A stretch of 64,000 bases of DNA from an uncultured Christensenella sp. (GCA_910585595.1 CAJUET010000006.1:24963-88962), one strand, 5' to 3'. Shown: positions 9,712-17,494, numbered from the stretch's first letter. Numbers and translations are program-made. The notes: a model not told the origin generated them from the letters alone.

Positions 9712-11523
9712 TTATCTCCTGTTGATCACGATATTTTTCTTTGCAAGCGCCGTATCTGCGTTTGCCTTAACCCTCGTAATAAAGCCGTTCAGCGTCTCCG
9801 TCCCGAAGCGAACTTCCTTATTCAGTACGTTCGCCCAAGCCGTGACCCACTCGCCCTCTTCAAAGTAACCCCAGTCTCCGACGTGGGTCTCCTGCGAGGA
9901 GAATACCAGCGCGGCACGGTTTAGGCTGTTCCCCTCAGTCGCTTTCAGATATGCGTCGCTGTTTGCAACGCTCGTCTGATTAGGGACGGATTGATTCGCT
10001 TTTGCAAGAATCAACTGCGCCTCACCTCCCGCCACATAGCGCAAAAATTTCCACGACGCGTCGTATTTATCGGGATCGCTGTTTTTTGGAATCACGAGCG
10101 CCTGCGAAAATCCTGAAGCGAATGTCGTGGCTCTGCCGACGACGGGCGTATCGCCATCGTATAATAGATCGCCCGTATATACGCCGTCGCCGTAGTCTTT
10201 TCCGATGACTTTCAGATATTCGTTATCGAGCGTTTCCGCACCCTTATAATAGGTGCTCCCGCCGACGTACTCTCTGTATTGGTGAACGGGAGCAACGTCA
10301 AAAGAGAGTGTGGAAACGGCGGAATATTTGACTGAGGCGGAGAGCTCGCCCATCATAATCGCCGATTCACCCGACATAAAGCTCCCCTCTCTGTCCGAAA
10401 GGCTCTTGTTATTCAAAAGAGCATAACCGTATTTTCCGTCGTCGACCTCTTTATCCCTCGGCACGGCAAGGCGGCAGAATTCCAAAAACGCATCGTACTG
10501 CGAAGGCAACTCGTAAAGTCCGTCCATTTCGGCGATCCCGCTTTCGTTGATCTTATCCTCGTATTCGACGATCTCGCCCGCCGCATACCGTTCGCCGTTT
10601 ACGGTGACGCCGTCCTTTGCGGTAACCAAATAGTTCGGCGTTTTATCGCAGACGGTGAAGGAATAATTTTCGCCGTCGTAGCCGATGCAGTCGCCCCCGA
10701 CCGACCAACCGTAGTTGAACCACCATTCGGTCATATAGCCGTAACTGCTCGGTAGCGAATTTCCGTTGTAGCTCTTGGTAAACGTTTTTGCAAGATATCT
10801 GAGCTCTTCCCAGTTCATGGGGATCTGATTATTGAACACCTTATACACGGTGTCGCCCGCAAGATTCGTCGTAGACTGCATTCCCGCAACGGGTGCCTCG
10901 AGATATTCTGCGTAGCCGTGCGGTTTTACCTTTTCGTATTCGCCCTTGCCGACTTCGCTTTCGGGTACGGAAATCACGTTGATTTTGGCAAGGTTGAAAA
11001 ACGACTTATTATAGTAAAGCACCGAGGGCGTAATTCCGTTGGGAAGCCCCAAAAGCGAAGCGCCTTTTTCCGCCTCAAATACGCCATCCGCATTCTTATT
11101 CGGCGTAAACCGGTAAGTATCCACCGCCGACACGGGTATATCGGTAATATCGAGATCGCCTGCATCTTTCTCCAAATAACCGTCGAGTTCGAGCATTAAA
11201 TCAAGCACCGCCATCTTGCGGAAAATTTTGCTTGAAAGCGTGTAGACGTTTGCACCGTTCTTCCGCGAAAGGTTTGCCTGCGCGTCCTCGGCGATTCCCG
11301 TAAGCGGAACTTTAATGACGCTGACGCCGTCTTCTTTTCCCTGTCCGTTGTTATAGGCGTCCACGATCTCGGAGTACACAGCAGTGCGGTCTCCCCCGAT
11401 ATCGTAATAAAAACGGATTTTCGTAGCGCCGTTGCCGTCGCCTCCGCAACCCGCGAGCGAACAGGCGATCGCACAGCCTGCCGCCAATGAAAACAATGTT
11501 TTAACCGTTCTTTTTCCCTTCAT
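9712..11523 (-). CDS. extracellular sugar-binding lipoprotein of the ABC importer
   Basis: 603 residues with lipobox SLAGCGG. The fold is a family 1-type sugar-binding protein: an early segment with YYDIGGDRTAVYSEIVDAYN and a late segment with FASGFSQALVIPKNS and WKFLRYVAGGEAQ. It is longer than the usual 420-550 residues, mainly through insertions around residues 180-330. SD AAGGAGAA. It is the first structural gene after the AraC regulator and would hand oligosaccharides to the permease pair encoded downstream. Confidence 0.88.
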   Translation of the reverse strand: MKGKRTVKTLFSLAAGCAIACSLAGCGGDGNGATKIRFYYDIGGDRTAVYSEIVDAYNNGQGKEDGVSVIKVPLTGIAEDAQANLSRKNGANVYTLSSKIFRKMAVLDLMLELDGYLEKDAGDLDITDIPVSAVDTYRFTPNKNADGVFEAEKGASLLGLPNGITPSVLYYNKSFFNLAKINVISVPESEVGKGEYEKVKPHGYAEYLEAPVAGMQSTTNLAGDTVYKVFNNQIPMNWEELRYLAKTFTKSYNGNSLPSSYGYMTEWWFNYGWSVGGDCIGYDGENYSFTVCDKTPNYLVTAKDGVTVNGERYAAGEIVEYEDKINESGIAEMDGLYELPSQYDAFLEFCRLAVPRDKEVDDGKYGYALLNNKSLSDREGSFMSGESAIMMGELSASVKYSAVSTLSFDVAPVHQYREYVGGSTYYKGAETLDNEYLKVIGKDYGDGVYTGDLLYDGDTPVVGRATTFASGFSQALVIPKNSDPDKYDASWKFLRYVAGGEAQLILAKANQSVPNQTSVANSDAYLKATEGNSLNRAALVFSSQETHVGDWGYFEEGEWVTAWANVLNKEVRFGTETLNGFITRVKANADTALAKKNIVINRR

Positions 11524-11563
11524 AATTTTTCTCCTTTCAATACTTTTCGACTGACAAACCGAT

Positions 11564-12460
11564 TTACTTAAAATCGATATTCTTTTCTTTCATCCACTGG
11601 AAGGGGTCGTCGTCTCCTCCGTGCTCCGCGTATTCGGAGGGAGTCATGCCCTTGATTTTTTTGAACAGCCGCGAAAAATAACTCTGATCGGAAATCCCAA
11701 CGGATTCCGCAACCTGATCCATCGTGTAATCGCAGTGTTGTAACAGCGTACACGCCTCCGAAATGCGCATAGCGTTGATATATTCCGTCGGCGTCATGCC
11801 CACCATGTCCGACATCAGCCGCATGAACGAACGGTAGGACATATTCAGTTCCCGTGCAATTTCCTCAGGAGTGAGAGAAGCACGGTAATTATTGGTCATA
11901 TAGATAAGTGCGTTACGCAATTTCCTGAATTCGCGTTGTTGCACCGAATCGCCAAATAGCGTTGCGTCCTTATTTTCCTTGATAAGACTGCCGAAAAGCA
12001 ACAGTAAATAAGCCTCGGATTCCAAATCGGAAACGGAACTCTCCGAATAAGCGTTGTATAAGTCGTATAAAAGCCTAATCACATGATGATTATCCCCTAA
12101 ACGCACATACGGCTTTTTAGGCGAAAATCCGCAAAAGCCAAAAAACTCGTGAAGATTTTCTCCTTTGACATCAATCCATATATACGACCATGGGTCCGTC
12201 TTGCTCGGCTGCCATTCGTAATATTCGCCTTCATAAAGAAGGAACACCTCTCCCACGCCGAGTATTTTCGTCTCGTTGCCGAATTTCAAAACACCCGTAC
12301 CGTACATAATAAAATGCAATGTATAACAACCTGGCACTCTACACTCTCTTCTTTTGTTGACCTTACAGTGTTCCTGCCCAATTCTCTGAATCGCAAATGT
12401 ATAAGTTTTGGAACCCAGAAAATCCCGATTGTCATTTGATTCAAAAATTATTTTCCCCAT
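11564..12460 (-). CDS. AraC-family transcriptional regulator of the glycan locus
   Basis: About 298 residues from MGKII at 12460: an N-terminal cupin-like ligand domain (about 20-150) and a C-terminal double helix-turn-helix (LTPEEIARELNMSYRSFMR and YTMDQVAESVGISDQSYFSRLFKK). ATG codons at 12496 and 12505 extend the frame, but a predicted promoter (-10 at 12509-12504) overlaps the 12505 ATG, and only 12460 has an SD-like AGAGGAAG. It is 40 nt upstream of the solute-binding gene on the same strand and probably activates the locus when its sugar ligand binds. Confidence 0.85.
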   Translation of the reverse strand: MGKIIFESNDNRDFLGSKTYTFAIQRIGQEHCKVNKRRECRVPGCYTLHFIMYGTGVLKFGNETKILGVGEVFLLYEGEYYEWQPSKTDPWSYIWIDVKGENLHEFFGFCGFSPKKPYVRLGDNHHVIRLLYDLYNAYSESSVSDLESEAYLLLLFGSLIKENKDATLFGDSVQQREFRKLRNALIYMTNNYRASLTPEEIARELNMSYRSFMRLMSDMVGMTPTEYINAMRISEACTLLQHCDYTMDQVAESVGISDQSYFSRLFKKIKGMTPSEYAEHGGDDDPFQWMKEKNIDFK

Positions 12461-12503
12461 CTCTTCCTCTGATTTTTCCTGATGAATACCTTTCATCGGA
12501 TTC

Positions 12504-12532
12504 ATTTTATTTCACGATGCCGTTTTGTGCAA
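12504..12532 (-). promoter_or_regulatory. predicted sigma-A promoter of the AraC gene
   Basis: On the minus strand TTGCAC (12532-12527), a 17-nt spacer and TAAAAT (12509-12504). Transcription would begin near 12497, which argues for translation from 12460. Confidence 0.5.
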
Positions 12533-12636
12533 TAGCACACCGTTATTTTGGCAAATTTGTCCTAAAAATTTACCTCTGGTTGAAGTTTATCGGATTTTTT
12601 TGAAACAAGATTGATTATCCCCATGATCAAATATGA

Positions 12637-12658
12637 CCCCGACGCCTGTCGGGGTTTA
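12637..12658. terminator. short GC hairpin; rest of 12461-12814 shows no gene
   Basis: Arms CCCCGAC (12637-12643) and GTCGGGG (12648-12654) followed by TTTAAT on the plus strand. The surrounding stretch from 12533 to 12814 is AT-rich and I see no convincing gene in it; short frames there lack ribosome binding sites. Confidence 0.4.
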
Positions 12659-12814
12659 ATAGGTTCTGACTCTCTTACAATAAAGGATACAATTATCTTC
12701 AAGCATTCATCCGACTGGGAAATAAATTTCTTTTCCTCCACTTTTCGCTTCTCTATAATAAAGTTAAGTTGTTTGGATTGTTCATCTGAATGCTTGTCTT
12801 TTATTTATCGAATT

Positions 12815-13441
12815 TTACCCGTAAATCGCCGTATACCTCTGCCGCATTTTGATGAAGCATTCATAGACGGTTGCTTGCGCCCTTTCAAGGATTCTTCCGA
12901 TTTCGGGATAGCTCAATCCCGCCATTCTGCATTCAAGCGCAATTCGCATATTATCGGTCAGATTTAGGCTCTCTACGATTTTATCGCATTGCTCAAAATC
13001 TTGTTGGACTTCCTCTTTCATTTCAACTGTCGGTTCGCTTTTTCGCGTTAATGCTTCGAGACTGATATTGCGGTAACGGTCGCGTGATTTCCTGTTTATC
13101 AGTTTGTTCATTCTTCTAATGCAAGCCATCTGTACGGTGATCTTCTTGCCTTTCTTGGTATAGCCTATTATATCGTTTAAATACTTTCCGTAGTGCTCGC
13201 AGAGGCACAACGCGCATTCCTGTACCAAATCGTACCCGTCGCTTAATGCGCGGGTTACGTCGTTTTTGTTCAAGATGTCCTTATACAAATCAATGTACAT
13301 CTTTTGCATTTGCGTTCCCATGTAACCTATGAGATAGCGCGTTTCCGTAAACGCTATGATTTCCGCCATAGCGAATACGTTGTCGGGTGTGATTTCCTCT
13401 TTCATAACGTCGTAATTGAGGAATGTGCTTTTGTTGTTCAT
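12815..13441 (-). CDS. sigma-70-region-4-like protein of mobile-element type
   Basis: 208 residues. The C-terminal third (LNLTDNMRIALECRMAGLSYPEIGRIL...) is a sigma region 4-like helix-turn-helix; the N-terminal part is helical with YDLVQECALCLCEHYGKYLND, as in small sigma-like proteins of integrative elements and prophages. SD CGGAGG sits 8 nt from the ATG. It lies among mobile-element remnants and has no same-strand partner before 13915, so a regulatory role in a decayed element is an inference. Confidence 0.6.
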   Translation of the reverse strand: MNNKSTFLNYDVMKEEITPDNVFAMAEIIAFTETRYLIGYMGTQMQKMYIDLYKDILNKNDVTRALSDGYDLVQECALCLCEHYGKYLNDIIGYTKKGKKITVQMACIRRMNKLINRKSRDRYRNISLEALTRKSEPTVEMKEEVQQDFEQCDKIVESLNLTDNMRIALECRMAGLSYPEIGRILERAQATVYECFIKMRQRYTAIYG

Positions 13442-13570
13442 TTTGGATTTCCTCCGATTGTTTTATTTGCCTTTTCGGCAACCACAACGGAAGCACGAAG
13501 AAAAGTTAAAAAACATATTCTTCGAGAACGGCAACACGGAAGTCAACGGCCAAGAAAAAAGTTTTGCATA

Positions 13571-13611
13571 AAAATAACGCCTAACGGTTTAGTTCCGTTA
13601 AGCGTTATTTT
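13571..13611. terminator. bidirectional intrinsic terminator
   Basis: Seventeen-nucleotide arms, 13571-13587 (begins AAAATAACGC) and 13595-13611 (ends GCGTTATTTT), with one mismatch, a 7-nt loop, and A/T tracts on both sides. Confidence 0.75.
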
Positions 13612-13770
13612 CTTTTATTCAAATCGTGCGCAAAAGTTTTTTCCGTTTACTTCCGCTTTTCTTTGTGCTACCGCCTATACCCGAAAAGGCAATTCAATCG
13701 GAGTATCCATAAAAATGTGTTACAGTCTTGAAACAAGTGCACCGCTTCGCGGCGCAGACAAGCACACGCC

Positions 13771-13896
13771 GTAACCGACTGAAAACGCAGACAAACCGAA
13801 AAGCAAAACGGCAGCGGTGCAAGGTGTCGCGCACAGGCTTACCGCGATCACCTTTGCACCGCTGCCGCTATCTTTTGTGCTTTTCAGTTGGTTGCA
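13771..13896. repeat. large imperfect palindrome (about 57-nt arms)
   Basis: The core arms GGCAGCGGTGCAAGGTG (13810-13826) and its complement at 13849-13866 match except for one extra T. Outside them GTAACCGACTGAAAAC on the left matches the reverse complement of the right flank (TTTTCAGTTGGTTGC). A 62-codon frame across it has no SD. This resembles a mobile repeat unit or a folded RNA, not a gene. Confidence 0.6.
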
Positions 13897-13915
13897 ATTT
13901 GTTACCAACTGATTT

Positions 13916-14956
13916 TTATTCGTCGCTGTCGTTATCGTCCGCAGTTGCCGAAGAAACTAATTTATCAAAATCGCTCTCGAATAATTTGTCTTGTATAACA
14001 CGGTATTTTTCAAATTCGCTTTCGGCAAAACTCTTTGCGACTTCCGCAGATACCTTACCGCTGTCGCGTAAAATTTCTTCTTCGTTGAATTGCAAAAATA
14101 CGTCAAGACGTTTAGCCCAATCTTCCATAGTCATAGGAATATGTCGTTTAGCCTGTCTTTCGGCGTAATCGAGATACATAGATACGATTTGATTTAGGTC
14201 TGTGAGTTCGTTCTGTGATAAATAATTCTTCGCAACGCTTACGTCGGCTTTAACGATTTTTCCTTTCGGTGCGTTTTTCCAAGTAGTCAATCCCATGTGT
14301 TCTTTTTCGTGGTTGGCGCGTTCCATTATAATTTCAGCCGCAGTATGTCCGTGAATGGCAAAATGCAATTTGTTTTGAACGGTGGCAAAAAATTCTTTCG
14401 TCGTTACAGCGTCGGTAGAATAATCAACGGCGGTAGAATATATGTCGGTGATTTTTTGATAAAACTTGCGTTCGCTTGCGCGGATTTCGCGGATTTCGTC
14501 AAGCAAGTGTTCAAAATATTCTTCGTCGAAAATTTGTCCGTTTTCCAAACGCCGTTTATCCAATACATAACCTTGTACCGCAAATGTGCGGAGAACGGAA
14601 GTAGCCCATTGACGGAATTGAGTCGCCCGAACGGAGTTTATTCTATAACCAACGGAAATTATTGCGTCAAGATTGTAGAAATCCATATCGCGTGAAACTT
14701 GCCGTGAGCCTTCGTTTTGAACTATTCGGAAATTCCTAATAGTTGGCTCTTTTTTCAATTCTCCGGACACATAAATATTCTTTAAGTGTTCGTTAATAGT
14801 TGGGATTGTTACATCAAAAAGTTGCGCCATACCTTTTTGAGTAAGCCATACACTTTCATTATGTACGCGCACTTCGATACCGTCTTCACCGGCTTGTTTT
14901 GTAAATACAAGAAAATCTGCCGTGCTGTTTCTTATTTGTAATTTTTTATCACTCAT
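13916..14956 (-). CDS. RhuM-family (virulence protein RhuM-like) protein
   Basis: 346 residues from the ATG at 14956, which has GGAG 8 nt upstream; an earlier in-frame start at 15013 lacks a site. Family blocks are clear: VWLTQKGMAQLFDVTIPTI (helix-turn-helix-like, ~40-60), SRDMDFYNLDAIISVGYRIN, RATQFRQWATSVLR, and a C-terminal Fic-independent helical part with HIPMTMEDWAKRLD. RhuM proteins occur on genomic islands and prophages; their biochemical role is unknown. Located beside Rep remnants. Confidence 0.85.
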   Translation of the reverse strand: MSDKKLQIRNSTADFLVFTKQAGEDGIEVRVHNESVWLTQKGMAQLFDVTIPTINEHLKNIYVSGELKKEPTIRNFRIVQNEGSRQVSRDMDFYNLDAIISVGYRINSVRATQFRQWATSVLRTFAVQGYVLDKRRLENGQIFDEEYFEHLLDEIREIRASERKFYQKITDIYSTAVDYSTDAVTTKEFFATVQNKLHFAIHGHTAAEIIMERANHEKEHMGLTTWKNAPKGKIVKADVSVAKNYLSQNELTDLNQIVSMYLDYAERQAKRHIPMTMEDWAKRLDVFLQFNEEEILRDSGKVSAEVAKSFAESEFEKYRVIQDKLFESDFDKLVSSATADDNDSDE

Positions 14957-15051
14957 AATTAAACTCCGCTTTATTATCGTTTTTATTATAGCACATTTTA
15001 AGGCAATTTTCAAGCGAACGGGAGAGCAGTTGCCGAGATATACTCGGTAAC

Positions 15052-15693
15052 TTAATTGCCTTTACGCATTTGCGCTATCACGTTTTTGCTTACGTTGCCC
15101 ATTAGTACGCCTTCGTCCCAGCACCGAAAGTCGTCGTACAGCAATAGTTTTTTATCTTCCAACCCAATAGGACAGATTATATCTTCGTCCATCATATCGG
15201 ATATGAAGTATTGCGGCAATCCTTTACTGTACACTATCTTTTCGCCCGTCTTTTCGAGATACTTCATTATGTACGCGACGGCAGAGCCGAGCGTAGTTTT
15301 GTCCTTTATCGTTTCAAAATCCGAGCGTCCGAAGCGGTCGTTGAAATAGGTGTTTTGGTGCGTAATTTGCCGTCTATGGGTGTTAAAGTTGTAGTCGTTG
15401 ACTTCTATCATAAGCGACGGCATTGAGCCGTTCGGTATATTAAAAAGCCCGTGAAAGTGCAGTCGTTGTTTCTTCGGCGAGCGTTCCCATACGCCGACGT
15501 ATTTCCAACTTCGGCGCGAAGCGAAGTTTGCGAGCGTCTTTTTTAATCCTTTCTTAAAACTATCTTCCGTATGCAGAGCATTATTGTAGGTGAATGTAAC
15601 AAAATAATTGAATTCTTGTAGATTTATCTTGCGAGATAGACGTATACGCCGACAAATCAAATTACGTTTCTTACGTTCTATATTCGCGTCCAC
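15052..15693 (-). CDS. HUH-type rolling-circle replication initiator, N-terminally truncated
   Basis: 213 residues from a GTG at 15693; the frame is open to about 15757 but has no ATG. The HUH block is RLHFHGLF and the candidate catalytic tyrosine is in SAVAYIMKYLEK. These are the conserved blocks of ORF2/G2P-like Rep proteins that nick a double-strand origin. The N-terminal portion is shorter than usual and ends abruptly at a junction with an oppositely oriented fragment of another Rep (15766-15969), so the gene probably lost its own start and promoter. Likely non-functional or expressed from the GTG only. Confidence 0.75.
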   Translation of the reverse strand: MDANIERKKRNLICRRIRLSRKINLQEFNYFVTFTYNNALHTEDSFKKGLKKTLANFASRRSWKYVGVWERSPKKQRLHFHGLFNIPNGSMPSLMIEVNDYNFNTHRRQITHQNTYFNDRFGRSDFETIKDKTTLGSAVAYIMKYLEKTGEKIVYSKGLPQYFISDMMDEDIICPIGLEDKKLLLYDDFRCWDEGVLMGNVSKNVIAQMRKGN

Positions 15694-15765
15694 GTAGCAA
15701 GCTGTTTCCGTTTCATCATTAAAGTATGGCAGCAGGTCTGTTTCTGACAGCGTGAATTATAGTAA

Positions 15766-15969
15766 TACCTATCGAAAAGCGACGAAAAGGTCGTCTATTC
15801 ACGGGGATTGAAAACGTATCTCATGGCGGATATTTTGGACGAAAATATTCTCTGTCCGTATCACTTGGAAGATGAATACGAAAACAAAGTTATCTTATCC
15901 CCTACTATGGGTTTGTTTGGAACTAAAAAACACAGCATAGGTAAAACTACTATATGGTTGATTAAATAA
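15766..15969 (+). pseudogene. C-terminal remnant of a second HUH Rep
   Basis: The plus-strand frame after a TAA at 15763 reads YLSKSDEKVVYSRGL and later MADILDENILCPYHLED, then ends at a TAA at 15967-15969. It aligns with the C-terminal part of the neighbouring minus-strand Rep (YLEKTGEKIVYSKGL, SDMMDEDIICPIGLED), so it is a homologue lacking the whole nuclease domain. It has no start codon or SD at its 5' end. The two homologous pieces are head to head, about 10 bp apart. Confidence 0.8.
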
Positions 15970-16024
15970 GAAAAAATGGAAAAAGTTGTTTGAATAAGCC
16001 TGTAATTTCGTGGTGAATATAATA

Positions 16025-16053
16025 TTGACAGAAAAAATAGAATCTGTTATATA
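16025..16053 (+). promoter_or_regulatory. sigma-A promoter of an orphan leader RNA
   Basis: TTGACA (16025-16030), 17-nt spacer, TATATA (16048-16053). It precedes the short leader ORF and attenuator at 16111-16262. Confidence 0.65.
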
Positions 16054-16110
16054 AGTACTAACCAAAACATAGGTGCCGATTGTTTCGGTATGTGAATGGA
16101 GGTGATGTTT

Positions 16111-16170
16111 ATGCGCGCTATTTTTAAAGCGCTGATGATGTTATCCTGGGATAATATCAAGCATAAATAA
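16111..16170 (+). CDS. 19-codon leader peptide ORF with a consensus ribosome binding site
   Basis: ATG at 16111 after GGAGGTGATG encodes MRAIFKALMMLSWDNIKHK and stops with TAA. It is too short for a domain. Position between a strong promoter and a terminator is the layout of translation-controlled attenuators that govern resistance or biosynthetic genes. No recognised leader-peptide family could be assigned. Confidence 0.55.
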   Translation: MRAIFKALMMLSWDNIKHK

Positions 16171-16262
16171 GTTGGCTCCCGAATGGCACCGCGGGTCACA
16201 TCCTCTGCGGAATAAATGGCTATCACAATTAAAGTGGTAGCCATAAATATTTCTTTTTATTT
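16171..16262 (+). promoter_or_regulatory. attenuator-like leader with intrinsic terminator, target gene missing
   Basis: After the leader ORF come TGGCACCGCGG, close to the T-box core TGGNACCGCGG, an alternative pairing CCGC.../...GCGG, and a terminator with arms ATGGCTATCAC (16216-16226) and GTGGTAGCCAT (16234-16244) followed by a U-rich tail. I see no T-box specifier domain, so translation attenuation is the better guess. Downstream lies only the prophage left end and the tRNA fragment, so whatever it controlled is gone. Confidence 0.5.
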
Positions 16263-16272
16263 TTTTCAATAA

Positions 16273-16314
16273 AATAAGGACGTAAGCTGATAGTATTCAA
16301 CTTACGTCCTTATT
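16273..16314 (-). terminator. ancestral terminator of tRNA-Ser, now separated from it
   Basis: Perfect 14-bp arms, 16273-16286 and 16301-16314, with a T-rich minus-strand tail. It directly follows the duplicated tRNA 3' end in the minus direction, so before integration it would have ended the tRNA-Ser transcript. Confidence 0.65.
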
Positions 16315-16338
16315 GGCGCAGAGAAGAGGATTCGAACC
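16313..16338. other. attL: copy of the tRNA-Ser 3' end
   Basis: 26 bp identical to 28174-28199 (begins TTGGCGCAGAG, ends TTCGAACC). It is the acceptor/T-arm 3' half of tRNA-Ser including the encoded CCA, read on the minus strand. Confidence 0.9.
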
Positions 16339-16350
16339 CCTCAAAAAAAA

Positions 16351-16402
16351 CTATATATTGTGAAATCTCATTGACTTTTCAAAAAGAAACTACAATATAT
16401 AG
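16351..16402. repeat. 11-bp inverted repeat near attL
   Basis: CTATATATTGT (16351-16361) and ACAATATATAG (16392-16402), perfect complements 30 nt apart, immediately inside the left end. Candidate binding site for an excision or replication factor. Confidence 0.45.
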
Positions 16403-16414
16403 CGTTCAAAAAAA

Positions 16415-16440
16415 CTGTACCCCAAATATACCCCAAAATT
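16415..16440. repeat. left arm-type repeat (integrase site candidate)
   Basis: CTGTACCCCAAATATACCCC followed by AAAATT; two TACCCCAAA units. A near copy lies at 28054-28080 at the other end of the element. Confidence 0.55.
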
Positions 16441-16466
16441 TATTATCAAAAACCCATTTTCTGATG

Positions 16467-16493
16467 AAAAAGCGCCCCTCTTCGGGCGCTTTT
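16467..16493. terminator. intrinsic terminator inside the prophage left end
   Basis: AAAAGCGCCC and GGGCGCTTTT arms around a 6-nt loop, with T and A tracts on both sides, so it can work in both directions. Confidence 0.75.
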
Positions 16494-16515
16494 CAATACT
16501 TTTTTCGGAAAAGTG

Positions 16516-16544
16516 TTGACAACTCCACTCCCGATGATTATAAT
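16516..16544 (+). promoter_or_regulatory. consensus promoter of the antitoxin-like small RNA
   Basis: Perfect TTGACA (16516-16521), 17-nt spacer, perfect TATAAT (16539-16544). Confidence 0.8.
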
Positions 16545-16550
16545 ATTAAG

Positions 16551-16642
16551 TGAACAAGGGCAAAACCGAGTCGGCGGTTAGCCTAAGTTTCTTTGATTAA
16601 AATAATCGCCTTTGCTTTGGCTCGCGGGGCGGTTATTTTTTT
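16551..16642 (+). ncRNA. small RNA, candidate antitoxin RNA of a type I system
   Basis: About 92 nt from the promoter start to the U-run of the terminator at 16601-16642. It has no start codon with SD. Its 3' part is antisense to the end of the 34-codon hydrophobic peptide gene, so both transcripts would share one terminator, as in Fst/par loci. Its 5' block (AGTGAAC...GGCGGTTAGC) reappears in the peptide mRNA leader on the other strand. Confidence 0.6.
16601..16642. terminator. terminator shared by convergent small RNA and toxin-like mRNA
   Basis: AATAATCGCC (16601-16610) pairs with GGCGGTTATT (16628-16637), one G-U pair. T-run on the plus side; TTTTAAT on the minus side. The peptide stop codon (16633-16635) lies in the right arm. 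Confidence 0.65.
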
Positions 16643-16737
16643 ATGCGTATGGTTACAGTGCCTTTCGATACCGTTACCGAACTTATTGCGCCTTTTTGGA
16701 TCATCTCCAACAAAAACAGAATTAAGCCGTTACCCAT
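16633..16737 (-). CDS. 34-residue hydrophobic peptide, type I toxin-like
   Basis: ATG at 16737 with an excellent AGAGGAGGTGAT site. The product has a hydrophobic first half (MGNGLILFLLEMI) and a basic end (VTIRIKK), the layout of Fst/TxpA-type membrane toxins. The mRNA leader (about 75 nt) can form two tight hairpins with GAAA and GCGA loops, which could hide the site. The convergent small RNA overlaps its 3' end. A small virion protein is an alternative, but it has its own promoter and lies outside the phage operon. Confidence 0.55.
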   Translation of the reverse strand: MGNGLILFLLEMIQKGAISSVTVSKGTVTIRIKK

Positions 16738-16818
16738 ATGTATCACCTCCTCTTTTGTAGGAAGTGCTAACCGCCACGGGTCGCCCCGTTCACTGCCGCC
16801 CTTTCGGACGGCTCGTTT

Positions 16819-16847
16819 ATTATAGCATATCCGCATAGAATCGTCAA
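16819..16847 (-). promoter_or_regulatory. promoter of the toxin-like peptide mRNA
   Basis: Minus strand TTGACG (16847-16842), 17-nt spacer, TATAAT (16824-16819). Confidence 0.7.
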
Positions 16848-17494
16848 ATTAAATTTCCGTAACCAACACCCGCGAGCGTCTTGAAAATCGCGGCATGCCC
16901 AGTACGAGGGCGTTTTGGCATAATCTGCCGAAAGGGAGCGCGGCGGGGCGCACAGGCGCACTACCGCGCTCCACAGACAAAGGAAAAGCCGCAAGACGGC
17001 AAACAGAAAACCAACATAGCGGACTACGCCGAAGTCAGGATCAAAGCGCAACGGCGGCGGGAGCTCATTTATCGGAAAACAACCGCTTTTACGATAAAGA
17101 ATGTGAATACCCCCAAATATGACGAGCCTATGCCGCCATATTTGGGGGTATTCCGAATCGGCAGTAAAAAATGGCAACCGCATGAATTTCTTGCGAAGTT
17201 TTTAGCCTTCGCCGACTTTTGGCGGAGGCTGAAATTCGCACGCCTTTTCTTACAAAACGGCGAATTTTCGCCACACATACAACGCGGCGGCGCTTGCGCC
17301 GCACCGCTCCTTTTTCTCCCTGCGGCGCACCCCCGCAAAGTGCGACGCTATATTCTTTTCACATATTCAGAGTATATTATTAGTGTCCAATTTTGATTTG
17401 TTTTACCCGCGTTTTGTTCAATTCCGATTATTTTCACTGTTTGAATTTGATATAAAGAAAAATATTATTTCTCTACACTAAAAAATTGCATGGG
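16848..17494. other. non-coding prophage region, candidate replication origin
   Basis: 650 bp without a convincing gene. Overlapping frames on both strands lack ribosome binding sites and recognisable domains. It holds the 17-bp inverted repeat at 17105-17153 and lies between the end of the phage operon and the toxin-like locus, where filamentous phages keep their intergenic origin region. Confidence 0.4.
17105..17153. repeat. perfect 17-bp inverted repeat with 15-nt loop
   Basis: GAATACCCCCAAATATG (17105-17121) and CATATTTGGGGGTATTC (17137-17153). There is no T-run, so it is not a terminator. A strand-initiation or nick-site hairpin is plausible in the non-coding gap of a single-stranded-DNA type element. 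Confidence 0.6.

Noticed and set aside
13720..13908. 62-codon minus-strand frame over the large palindrome
   Set aside because: No SD; coding appearance follows from the inverted repeat.
16171..16262. T-box riboswitch
   Set aside because: The TGGCACCGCGG block fits the core, but no specifier stem is visible and a leader ORF with strong SD fits translation attenuation better; left as an attenuator of unknown type.
16881..17396. 171-codon plus-strand frame in the prophage non-coding region
   Set aside because: No SD, no recognisable domain, runs through the 17-bp inverted repeat.
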